64,000 bases of DNA from Solen grandis (taxonomy: Eukaryota > Mollusca > Bivalvia > Adapedonta > Solenidae): contig CM037787.1 in the NCBI GenBank assembly GCA_021229015.1, forward strand, positions 40,418,629-40,482,628, written 5' to 3'. This document shows positions 22,013-32,729 of this stretch, piece after piece. Each line of letters opens with the position of its first letter. The stretch's first letter is position 1. The position numbers were made by a program, and so were the translations under genes. Below the pieces are notes generated by a model. It made no database searches and was not told the origin of the DNA. It was given only the letters and a program-made list of their open reading frames with translations.

Positions 22013-23062
22013 TTAGCTCACATGAGCACAACGTGCTCAAGGTGAGCTTTCCTGATCGCCTTTTGTCCGGCGTCCGTCGTCCGTCGTCCGTGCGTGCGTC
22101 CGTGCGTCCGGCGTCAACAATTGCTTCAAACAACATCTCCTCCTAAACGGCTTGGCCAATTTGAAAAATATTTTGCAGGAATGTTCCTTGGATGAAGCTC
22201 TACTAAAGTTGTATAAATGGTTCTGGTCCATCGCATAATTAGGTCATAGGAGCTAAAAATAGATTTTAAAAATGAAAATTTAAAAAATCTTCTTCTCTGA
22301 AACCACAAGGCCTAGCCATTTGATTTTTGGTATGTAGCATGATCTTATGGGCCACTACCAAGATTGTAAAAATCATAGCCCTATGGTGATAAATGACCCC
22401 ACACCAGGGGTCACTTGTTTTACATAGAGTTATATAGAAAAATCTTAAAAAAATCTTCTTCCTTGAATGCATAAGGCCTAGAGCTTAGATATTTGGTATG
22501 AAGCATCATCCTACCAAGATTGTACAAATCATAGCCCTATGGTGATAAATGACCCCGCACCAGGGGTCACTTGTTTTACATAGAGTTAATAGGAAAATCT
22601 TAAAAAATCTTCTTCTATGAATCATAAGGCCTAGAGCTAGATTTTGGTATGTAGCATCATTTGGGCCACTACCAAGATTGTACAAATCATAGCCCAATGG
22701 TGATAAATGACCCCACACCAGGGGTCACTTGTTTTACATAGAGTTAAATAGGAAAATCTTAAAAAATCTTCTTCTATGAATCAATAAGGCCTAGAGCTAA
22801 GATTTTTGGTATGTAGTAGCATCTAATGGTTCATTACAAAGATTTTCAAAGTCTTGGCCCTACGGTGATAAATGACCCTGCGCCCAAGTCTTCTCTGAAA
22901 CCATATGGCCCATTGCTTAGATATTTGGTGTGTAGTATTGTCAGGGGTAAAATGTTTTAGATTAAGTTATATCAGAATCCTTGTCTGTTTAAAAACCTTG
23001 ACATCAGTTGAAGCAATGGTACTCAGGTGAGCGATTCAGGGCCATCATGGCCCTCTTGTTTT
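22013..23062 (+). mobile_element. Non-autonomous element with GCTCAC.TGAG / CTCAGGTGAGC ends, second copy
   Basis: It starts 'gctcacatgagcacaacg' and ends 'actcaggtgagcgattcagg' then 'gccatcatggccctcttgtt'. The repeated unit 'ggtgataaatgacccc' lies at about 22387, 22541, 22700 and 22867. It is collinear with 6106-7280. (CGTCCGTCGTCCGTGCG)-type sequence near the left end is a local simple repeat. It sits inside the last SLC17 intron. Confidence 0.7.
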
Positions 23063-23190
23063 ATCAAAACACATCTGTTAGATGCACACTGAGACCTGTT
23101 TCGGGACGAACGTCATAAATATCTGCGCAGTCGAACTGTATATTTTAGTCTGTTTCAGCTTCCCGTGTGACTGAAAAACGGTTATAGTCC

Positions 23191-23716
23191 ACAAACTGGC
23201 GCTAAAACCGCAGAATTACCACACAAAGATAATTATACATGTACAATTTAAAAAAAAAAAGTTTCGTTCTCCTTCATTGTATATTCTATGCACGGTTCGA
23301 TTAGTCTGATATTTATTTAACAGATTGTATAACGAATCATTGTCAAATGGCAACCTTAACGAAGTAATAATAACCGTTTGTTCATTTTTGGAAATCTGCT
23401 CCACTATCAATTTCCGTTTTTGCTTTGTTGATTATGATTCGAGCGATATGATTGGCCGATGTAAAATTGACATCGTCAAATCGTTTGAAATTGCTTGCGT
23501 AGATGTATTACGTCATTCAGTGGGAATTGCCGAAAGAAACATTGTCTCGTTACAGCATATAAATATCAGACTGATCGAACCGTGCATAGAATATAATGGA
23601 AGCATACATTTGTACAATGTTACTGCCTCCGATGTCAGATTACGTTCCTTATCGTATTCATTGTATAGAATATAGGGACCAAAAAATTCGTAATTCTGCG
23701 GTTCTACTGCCAGTGA
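23191..23716. mobile_element. Fold-back element with ~130-bp inverted arms
   Basis: Left-arm blocks accgcagaattac (about 23208) and ctatgcacggttcgattag (about 23287) are matched in inverse order on the right by gatcgaaccgtgcatag (about 23573) and gtaattctgcggttctac (about 23689). The outermost pairing is 'actggc' with 'gccagt'. Total span is about 525 bp. No transposase frame. Confidence 0.75.
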
Positions 23717-23827
23717 GTCCACTTCAATACGATATTGTTTATTCGCATATTTCGTGGAGTGGATGCTCTCCATCAACGCCGAATATCTTTTTCACATGAA
23801 ATTTCTTGTATAAAGCTCATGCAGTAA

Positions 23828-23832
<5 letters not shown>

Positions 23833-23862
<30 letters not shown>
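23833..23862. repeat. Poly(T) run of 30
   Basis: Thirty consecutive T. It could be the poly(A) tail of a minus-strand retroposon, but no body was recognised beside it. Confidence 0.8.
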
Positions 23863-23864
<2 letters not shown>

Positions 23865-23895
23865 TTTGCAGCATCTCCGCTCGTTTGATTTTTTT

Positions 23896-24034
23896 TTAAT
23901 CCATCCATCATTAAATTATAATCATGGTCCTTCAAATCTTTAAAAAGACTTCCCTGCAGATTCAAACATCCATTGACTTGGAGGCTATTTGCTCTAAGTC
24001 TATAAAGGCTTGCATAAATTATAAATTTCCCATG
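23896..24034 (-). mobile_element. Palindromic MITE (family 3), left part, interrupted by the LINE
   Basis: It begins 'aatccatccatcattaaatt' and runs through 'catccattgacttggaggct' to 'tcccatg'. The expected remainder ('ttaatggaccatgatcac') reappears at 26609 after the LINE. Confidence 0.75.
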
Positions 24035-26601
24035 TCTAACGTCTGAATTTTATAAGCAGTTTTGGTATTTAATGGGAAATCTTGTAATTGATTCCTTAAA
24101 TGAGGGGTATGAAAAAGGTGAACTACCTTATACACAGAAACAGGGTATATTTTCTTTACTGTATAAAAAAGGTGACCCAGAAAATCTCGAAAACTGGAGA
24201 CCAGTTTCATTATTAAATTTAGATTACAAAATTGGCGCGAAAATACTTGCTAAACGCTTACAATCTGTCTTACCGAATCTTATTAGTGAATACCAACAAG
24301 GATTTATTATAAATCGAAATATAAGATTTAATATAAGACAAACAGAATATATTATAGATTGTTCAAATCTTTATAATACACAAGGCATTATTTTATTTTT
24401 AGACTTTAAAAAGGCATTTGATACCATAGAATGGTCACTTATGTTTAATATACTTGAAAAAATTGGTTTCAGTAGTTCTTTTCTGAAATGGGTGAAAACA
24501 TTATATACAAATATTACTTCAAGGATCTCTAATAACGGATGGATTTCCAATGATTTTCATTTAATGCGTGGCATACGTCAAGGGTGTCCCTTGTCTGCTC
24601 TAATTTTCATAACGATTGTTGAAGTTCTAGCTACAAAAATTAGGAAATGTAAAGACATTGAAGGAATAAACATAAGAAATACACATTTAAGAGTCACTCA
24701 ACTTGCAGATGACACAACATTATTTTTAAAAGATCATAATGAGATCCCGAAAGTCCTCGAGATTATAGAACCTTTGGCAAATTTTCGGGTCTAGAAATTA
24801 ATTTATCAAAAACAAAAGGTTTATTGATAGGTTCATCAAAAAACAAAGAGCCAGATAGAAATTACGGAATCAGTTTCACATCAACATACATAAAATCATT
24901 AGGAATATTCTTGGCAACAATAAAGTTGAATGTGTACATTTAAATTGGGAACAACAAATTGAAAAATGTCACAATTTAATCAACAATTGGAAAAAAAGAA
25001 ACTTAACCTTTTTTGGAAAAATTACAGTTATAAAATCATAAATATTTCCAAAACTTACATATTTGGCGCAAAACATCGTGACTCCCGCTCATGTGATAAA
25101 AACGGTTAACTCTATTATATTCAATTTTATTTGGTTTGACAAAAGAGATAAAATTAAACGCACAACTATTATCGGCAATAAGCTTGATGGGGGTCTCGAA
25201 GTTCCCGATTTCAAATACTTTTCGAATACTATGAAAATTAAATGGGTTAACTTCATAAAATCGAAAACACTTGCAAATTGGAAAACAATCACAAATATTT
25301 TTCTCGATCAATTCGGTCCAAATTATCAGATATTCAATATGAATTTAGATTCATTAAAGTCGCTTTCTATAAATAATATCAAACTGTCTGCCTTTTATCA
25401 AGAGTTAATTAAAATATGGTTGGATTTTAAAAATATGTCTAAGCCAAAAGCGGTGATTAATTACTATACAATACGAAAACAAATCATTTGGGGTAATAAA
25501 TATATAAAATTCAATAACAGATGTCTTTTATTCAAGAATTAGATAAACTCAGGTTTTATTTTCATCAAAGTTTTCATTTCAAACACTGGTGAAATAGACG
25601 TGCAAAATATAACTAAAAAATTGGATAAAAGAAAAACTGGATTTCAGAGATAAACACCATAAAATTAGCTATCCCCAAAGAATGGAAAGCTCTTCTTAAA
25701 TCAAAGACATAAATTAATACAAAAGTTAAAACAAATTTAGAGGTTTACCAGGGCGTGAAACCTTTTAAAGAGCTCACAAATAAATAAATTTACCAAATAT
25801 ATTGTCAGTTAGCTTTTCAAAAACCATCTGTTCATAAACACTTGGATAATCATTTTAATAAATCGATAAACTGGAGATCATGGTATTTCATTTTACATTG
25901 TGTGATTAAAGATAATAAAGTCAAATAATATAAATACAAACTGATCCACAACATTATGGCAACAAATTTTAATTTATTTCGCTGAAATATTTCTGTAAGT
26001 CCACTGTGTAATCATTGTCATCAAGTAGAAGATTATGACCATTTTTAATTACTTGCCCGTATCTCCAACAGTTTTGGTCAAATATAAATGCAATATTTAA
26101 GAAATGTAACATAAATAAACTCATAAATAAATTGGAATATCTTTTTATTGGATATAATTGAATATATTGAATACAATACCATCAACATTATATAAGTCAA
26201 ATGGAACTGCATTTATAAGTCATATTTTCTATCTGAAAGAAGACAAAAGTACACTAACATAAAATCTCTATTATATTATGATCTTTTGGTAATTCAAACT
26301 TTATTTAAAGAAAAAGGAATCATGAATTCTTTTTTAATAGGTTCTTAAAGAATTAAAGTAATTATTAATTAATCTAAAGACTAAAGACTTTACTCATAGA
26401 GATATAGTTTATATACTGTTACTTCTAACGCTTTATCATGATAACTCAAATGTCAATTTACTGTTATTTTGAAATATTTATGATACATGTTGATCATGTT
26501 TTGTCAATTTACTGTTATCTATGTAATGTGTATTCGCTATTTTTGTGTTCTTTTAGAAAATAAACGGGTTACCATTTGGTGATTCCAAAGAGAAAAAAAA
26601 A
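24035..26601 (+). mobile_element. 5'-truncated L1/Tx1-like LINE with target-site duplication
   Basis: The inserted segment is flanked by tcccatg at 24028-24034 and 26602-26608 and ends in an A-rich tail (gagaaaaaaaaa). Its conceptual products are reverse transcriptase and a C-terminal part with a CNHCHQVEDYDH zinc-knuckle-like motif near 26010. The endonuclease domain is absent, as usual for 5'-truncated copies. It lies in the last intron of the SLC17 gene, in the same orientation. Clade assignment rests on the pattern of RT motifs and is inferred. Confidence 0.8.
24072..25542 (+). pseudogene. Reverse transcriptase of the LINE, frame-broken
   Basis: 24072-24794 encodes the fingers (QGIFSLLYKKGD, NWRPVSLLNLDYKI), motif A (LFLDFKKAFDTIEW), motif B (RGIRQGCPLSALIF) and the catalytic motif C as QLADDTTLF, with Ala-Asp-Asp preceded by Leu as in L1/Tx1-type elements. 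At about 24780 the frame shifts: the text continues in another frame as GLEINLSKTKGLLIG, then stops near 24944. A further open stretch at 25063-25542 (IIFNFIWFDKRDKIKRTTI...) is the thumb/connection region typical of these LINEs. With at least one frameshift and several stops it cannot make a working enzyme. Confidence 0.85.
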
Positions 26602-26632
26602 TCCCATGGTCACTTAATGGACCATGATCACC
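26602..26632 (-). mobile_element. Palindromic MITE (family 3), right part after the LINE
   Basis: 'tcccatggtcacttaatgg' followed by 'accatgatcac' continues the family 3 element interrupted at 24034, after which similarity ends, so the far terminus is lost. Confidence 0.65.
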
Positions 26633-26985
26633 CTAACACACGATTTCCGAATTTCGTAATCCCGAGCAGTGCCTCAAAATAGTGAACCCTCTCATTAATT
26701 CCATTGTCAGTGTATCATTTTTACTCAGCATGTTTTGTTTTGTAATACATTTGTGTACATAGCTATGGCTTTACTTATCCAATATGTTATTGCTTTTAAT
26801 ATAACTACAAATCACGTGACTCTATCCGCGAACAAGCTGAACGATTTCTCAACGCAGGGAATATGTCAGTGCTTCAACGTTTTAAATTTTACATACGGTT
26901 ACATTCAATAAATTCCATTATAAGTAGCTAAGAAATATCCTAATATTGCATGAAGCACATTGATGTTTTCTGGTATTTTTTGCAG

Positions 26986-27216
26986 GGCACCAGCCACGAA
27001 TGGCGCCTTGTGTTTTATATGTGTGCTGGGACAGTGCTGAGTTCCGCTCTCGTGTACGCCCTTTTCGCGAACAGCAAACAGGCAGACTGGGACGCAAGTC
27101 AACAGGAAAACCAAGAAGTAATCAAACAAGAAAACCAGTCTGAAAACAATCAAGTAGGAGAAAATGAAAAAACCTCAACATTGTCAGTGTATTTTCTGCG
27201 TTTACAGCGTCATTGA
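26986..27216 (+). CDS. SLC17-type transporter, last exon
   Basis: Acceptor tttttgcag at 26985, entering in phase 0 to match the previous donor. It encodes GTSHEWRLVFYMCAGTVLSS then ALVYALFANSKQADWD and a charged Gln/Glu/Asn-rich tail, stopping with TGA at 27214-27216. E-W-R-x-V-F-Y followed by a last hydrophobic helix and 'W' is the standard SLC17 C-terminus (TM12). The cytosolic tail of about 40 residues is longer and more hydrophilic than in sialin. The four visible exons join to about 202 residues. A likely 3' end is discussed at 27852. Confidence 0.8.
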   Translation, partial: GTSHEWRLVFYMCAGTVLSSALVYALFANSKQADWDASQQENQEVIKQENQSENNQVGENEKTSTLSVYFLRLQRH

Positions 27217-27974
27217 TGTTGGTTCCATTTTGCACTTTTTTGTAAAACGCGCGTGATTCTTATATCGCCCCACCTTACTTTAGTAAAGAGAGCGTTTATT
27301 AACTTTTGAAAAAAATCTCAACAGAATATTACGCATGTACTCATATTTATGTAGCCTTCATCAGTTAGATCAAACGTATGGGTCGGGGAGTGCTCGAGTC
27401 AATCTATGAAAATTGCCGTACGTAGAATGTGGGGGTGGGTAATTCTTTCACACTTTTACCTTTTTCCAGTGGGGGTGATTGGTAGACCTTTTGGCAAACA
27501 GCCACGGTCGCAAGCCTATTCATTTACACGGATTTGTGATTCCCTCATCATTTTTCTCGTAACATTTCGGACATGTAGCATTTGGTAGGTAACCGAGATT
27601 ATCCGTTTGTGTTCACGTCATACGCGGGTTTCCCAACGTTTTTTTTGAAGTGTGGAAAGAAACAACCAATTAGAAAGTTTGATATGATTCGCCCCATGCA
27701 ACTTCGACCCTCTGTGATCAGCAATTGGCTGGCTTGTTTTGGTACTCTGCTTTGTTTTTTTAACAAAATACAACCCGGAAACCATTTGTTATTATTAGCC
27801 CAATTATTATTTTGGCATTCAGAGGTCGGTTTGTGTAGGTGTAGCAATCAAAATAAATATAATTCTTCGCATGCAATCGGTATTTGTTGTTGTCTCTTTT
27901 TGTTTTATTCTTTTTTATTTATTTGCAAGAAGCACTTATTTCATGTGACCAAAATATGACTTGACTATTTGAGT
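27217..27974. other. Probable 3'UTR and flank of the SLC17 gene
   Basis: No second gene was found. AATAAA at 27852-27857 is the first clear plus-strand polyadenylation signal after the stop, about 640 bp downstream. The 125-codon frame at 27582-27959 has no recognisable content. Confidence 0.35.
27852..27857 (+). terminator. Candidate polyadenylation signal, SLC17 gene
   Basis: AATAAA hexamer downstream of the TGA at 27216. Chosen by position only; AT-rich DNA yields this hexamer often. Confidence 0.3.
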
Positions 27975-28165
27975 TTACTGTCGCTTCGACAGTATTTCAG
28001 TCATATAGCGACGTCCAGCTAATTACAGGTGGAGGAAGACCCCGAATACACGGAGGCATCCGGGTAGAACCACCACCTACCGCAAGCCAGCTGGAAGGCT
28101 TCCCCACATGAAATCCGAATGTCCCTGCCGGGATTCGAACCAACGCGGTGAGGGGCTGAGTGAGT
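27975..28165 (-). mobile_element. tRNA-derived SINE (type 2)
   Basis: On the plus strand: 'agtatttcagtcatatagcg', 'ggtggaggaagaccccg', 'gccagctggaaggcttcccc' and 'gccgggattcgaacc', the last being the complement of a B-box. Body order matches 28664 and 57250. Confidence 0.65.
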
Positions 28166-28663
28166 GTTAAAGGTGGCCAAAGTATGCACGAGTCATATTT
28201 TTACAAATACACAAAAGATGGAGTGTTTTCAGGTCATAGATCAATTAACCACGCTACTTCTAATACAATATAAGATGTATTCCGTTTCAGTTGTAAAAGA
28301 ATACCTTTGATTAGTCATTGTCCGTTTTCATATCAAACATAATTTGCTGCATTGAAAAAATATAACGGGGAGTAACTCTTCGAGGGATACAAAAAGCATG
28401 GATAAGTTGCCGATCGTTGATAATACATTTCTGTTAATCAATTTAACTTCGCGTTTACTGTTATTAAAGATTGCTCTCTTATCTTTGTTTCGGTTTCCTA
28501 TACGTTGATGTCCTTACTTCATAGTTATACAATTGCATAAAACTTAACATCTTACAATTTGAACAGAACACACTCATAGGGAATAGAATATTAAATGTGT
28601 CCAAAAATCCCTCAATGTACATTGTCTGATATACAATGTCGCTTCACTCCGTTCCTTTATCTT

Positions 28664-28885
28664 GGGCCTTCGTGGCCAAGTGGTTACAGTAGCTGACTCA
28701 ATATTACTGTCTCTCACCGCTGAGGGTTCAACTCCCTACGTAGTCACTTGGATTTTTTTTATGTGAGAAGCCTTTCAGCTGTCTAGCGATAGGTCTGTAA
28801 TTCTACTCATATGCCCATGTGCAATTCGAAAACTCCACGACCTTATGTCAGCTGTATTTTCCTATATGACTAAAATACTGTCGTA
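28664..28885 (+). mobile_element. tRNA-derived SINE (type 2)
   Basis: The head 'ccttcgtggccaagtggtta' and B-box GGTTCAACTCCC (about 28724-28735) are followed by 'gagaagcctttcagctg' and 'atatgactaaaatactgtcg', the plus-strand version of 27975-28165. Confidence 0.65.
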
Positions 28886-28932
28886 TACTGGATGTTCGGC
28901 AGTGGTCTACTCAATAATATTCAGCAATATGT

Positions 28933-29175
28933 TTATTTGGTTTAACGTCCTGCCGACAGTATTTCAGTCATTTGGAGACGTCTATGATACCACATCCATT
29001 AACATTATCCTGACATCGGGCCAACCAGTCCTGAAACTATCCTTATATACTGAGCGCCAAGCAAAGAGCTATACCAGAACCTTTGCCAATAACGTTGGTT
29101 TGTTGAGGCCTTGGATATAACCCACGTCTTCTCGATTCCGGAGAGGACGCTCTAACCACTCGATGTCCAGAAGCT
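28933..29175 (-). mobile_element. tRNA-derived SINE (type 1)
   Basis: On the plus strand it opens with 'gtttaacgtcctgccgacag' and 'tatttcagtcatttggagac', then 'cattaacattatcctgacat', and closes with 'gctctaaccactcgatgtcc', the complement of the head. It faces the type 2 SINE at 28664-28885 tail to tail. Confidence 0.65.
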
Positions 29176-32100
29176 GAAGATGGGACATTCAATAACAAAG
29201 TAAATGTCTTGTAAAAGTCAACTTCTCTGCCTTTAATCATAGAAATAATAATATCCATAATAAGTTACATACAAAGTTCCTAAATGCACGTGCGGATACA
29301 ACAAGATGACGTGCTCGAGTCGCCACTTTCAAACAAGTTTCACGTGCACAGTCACTTGCATACAAAAACATTCTAAATGAATAAATATGTTTACCTTTCA
29401 TCCAAAAGAAAAATTCAAAATGTGAAAAGAAAACTTTTAAAATTCATTTTTGTTTATAGAGTAAAAGAGAAAACCATCGACATATACCTTGAAATACCAA
29501 ATATTGAAATGGATTTAAAAAAAAACAACAGAAAAATGTGGCAAACACAAGGAGAACTAAGCTAGAAAAAATACATGTTTTTAAGATTAAAAAAAAATAC
29601 AATAATGCCTTGACCAGTGAAACATTAAAAACGTGGTATTTATTTTGCATTTTGTCATACACATGTAACGTTATACAGTAACATGAAGTCTGCATATGCT
29701 TTGTAAAAATATGTATGAACTCTCTCTCTCTCTCTCACTCAAACACACACGCCCTTAAAATGCACGCTAAAACACACACAAGCACGCCGAAAATGAATGA
29801 CACACACACGCGATTCTAAATGCTGTCACTATAAGGGTGAGAAGTAATTTGCTCAATCAATCTATAAACAATTCTACAATAAATTAACATAGCCAAAAAT
29901 TGTCATTTTAATTATATATCTACGTAGCTCAACATATCAAGGTGATACAGGAATGAAAACATGTTGTTGTTGTTGTTGTTGTTTTGTATACAGATAACGT
30001 GTATGTGATAAAATTATACATAAACAAAGAATAAAGCGGTAACTGCTTTTAAAATACAGGGAAACTACCCTAAATTGATATTCAGCAGTATTTAGAAACC
30101 AAATTAAATTTACTCTACCACTAACATAATAGGCCAGTCGGTTGAATATACAAAACACATGTCATATCATTGCAAAAACGAATCTATGAATTCAATATGT
30201 CTGTCAATGTCTAAGTTAATGTCTGTCTGTCAGTGTAATTTTCTCTAAACACTACCAGTAACATGAAATGACGACGTGTGGTTGTAGGACACATATAATG
30301 TTTGTACACCAAATCTTGACAAATGAGTACACACGTACTTACAGAACACACATGTAGGTCTAAATATTTGCTCAGTAAATGCATATATTATTCAAATTCA
30401 TAAATGAAGCATTAGTCGGCTAATATGCATTTGATCCGAATATTACTTGTGCATTATCACAATTTCTATATAAAATATCCTAACAAAATCACTTAGGAAT
30501 ATCATTTGTAATGAACACATATAAAGTTATACAGACGATGATGACATTTTGTGCACTTTGACCGGAAGTTATATGCAACCCCGCAAAGTCCTATTAATAA
30601 CCCAACGGGAAAACAAAAGCTTGACAATGTCAGGTGTACCTATTGTGTGAAAATCGATTAGTTGGTAAATAATTTATGACGCACGCCGCTGTGATTGCAA
30701 AAGAATGTGCTTGTTAATTGCGCTCATTGTGTGCAAAATAAAGTATGTCATAGTTCTACCGTAGGTATTTTAAACATCTGTCCTTTCTTTTGATGAAACA
30801 GATCTTCCGGAGTAAATGGCACCCCCTCCCCCCAACTTAAATGATTTACCAATACGACTTTAGAATTCCAGATTGATAAAAATGCATCTTAAAATAAAAA
30901 AAAAATATAAAAAGGGAGTTTAAATCAGAAAAGAATAAACACAAGAACAATATTTTTCAGTCCATTTGTTTAGCTCCATATTATTCTATGTATCTTCATG
31001 TTTCACGCTAATATGATATAAACCGGTGCCCTATAACTAATTGAGCAGTGTCCTTGACATTTCAACAATAAATCACGTGACCAGTGCAATAACAACAAGT
31101 GCAGGCATGTGATCACGTGACGTGAGAACCACTATACTATAACAATATATAATAACGCGCATCCTTCTTTTTTCCGTCATAATTCATGAATGAACACAAT
31201 AAATCGAAATGCGAAACCGTGTGGAAAAAAGAAGCAAGGCTGATTATTTGAAATGGCACATTTAAGTAAATATTTTGTTTGCCATATGATTTTTTTCATT
31301 TTTTATACATTGCATTTTCGCGCTTTTTTCAACTTTGAGATACCATAAGACTGTAAACAATATACAATGTTATATTTGGAAAAAAGAAGCATGACCGATC
31401 ATTCGAACTGTGCAGTTGTGTTCACTAGCTATTCACTTCTGACTTTATTATCTACTCATTCAATCGAATGTTTTATTAATGTATTTTTATATATTCTATC
31501 TATAGCTTTTAGATACCTTAAAAAATAAAAATCTAACATTTTTTAAGTTCTGATCAATTTTAAGAAAGAATTTAAAAATAACACACTAAGACAGTTATCG
31601 GTAAACAGTGACACAGGGTCGCTATAGTGTATAACTCGTACATTATCTACTTAAACTTGGCAAGACAGCTGACATTTTGTGCAAAAGTTGCCAATTCCCA
31701 ATTGTTCAAATCCCCGAACGTACCTACAAGAGATAACAATCTCACGACAATCTACAGATCTCCAGCTGAAAAAGTCGCGTTTGTGTATACTGGTATTTGT
31801 TTGTAATTGATTTTGTACAACTGGTCTGTCTTTAAATGTCTGTTTAAACAAAAATTTCATTCTTTACTATGTTAAAGAAAAAAAACCTTTAAATTCGGAA
31901 TATGTTGTTCATGTGCCAATGTTTTGCCATTCAAACCTTTGCAAAAAATTGCATACTAGTTTTACAATAAGAATAAATAACCATACAGGGAAAATATGTT
32001 TAAGGTTAAATTTCAGCTTTCTTTCTTTTTGGTCATGTACATTCAAATACTTAAATCTTACAAATACTTCAGATTTGTTTTAATGAAAATAAGATTTCCT

Positions 32101-32541
32101 TTTCTATGAAAAAAAAACCCCTCAAAATTTACAAACCAATGAAAAATAAACATTTACTGACATTAATTTGTAAAGTATTATATGCGAAGTCAAAATCACT
32201 GTCCTGAAAACTAACGTTTTTTCTTTGTTGACTTTCACTTTACATTTAAAAAAATAAAATAGTGAAGCTTAATAAAATGTTTTAAAGATAACACATGCAT
32301 TTAAAGATAAATCTCTATTATATAATTTAAAAAATAAAATATCAGTATGTTCAGGTTCCAATATCACTTGGAGGTATGAAATAAACACGATGTGGGACAC
32401 ACATTCACAACCGAAGGAAACTATATGTACAATATCTTACAAAGAAAAACAAACAGGTGCAAATAGATTATAGTGAACAGTATAAATGAATCAAAGTAAA
32501 GAATTATACATATATGACATAACAGATGCTTTAATAATCGT
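29176..32541. other. Gene-poor AT-rich stretch with short microsatellites
   Basis: It contains (TC)n at about 29721-29736, a CA-rich patch at 29738-29815 and (GTT)n at 29961-29983. CACGTG motifs occur at about 31074 and 31115. No exon or transposon could be supported. Confidence 0.4.
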
Positions 32542-32729
32542 TTAAGGTATTCCATCTATCATAAAATTGTGATCATGGTCTATCAAGTGATCGTGGGATT
32601 TTTTTTGTAGTAAATGCAAGCCGTTACAGACTTAGAGCAAAAAAAAAGGCCTATAACTCCATGCATCTTACTAGTATAAGCATTTGAAGAACCATGATTA
32701 TAATTTAATGATATATTGATTACCTTTAA
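32542..32729 (+). mobile_element. Palindromic MITE (family 3)
   Basis: Ends 'ttaaggtattccatctatca' and 'atatattgattacctttaa' are imperfect inverted repeats continuing into 'gatcatggtc' / 'gaaccatgattataat'. The internal text ('gcaagccgttacagacttag') matches the copy at 56735. Confidence 0.7.

Noticed and set aside
23325..23799. Overlapping 116-, 87- and 67-codon frames
   Set aside because: They mirror each other across the fold-back element's arms and interior; no known domain.
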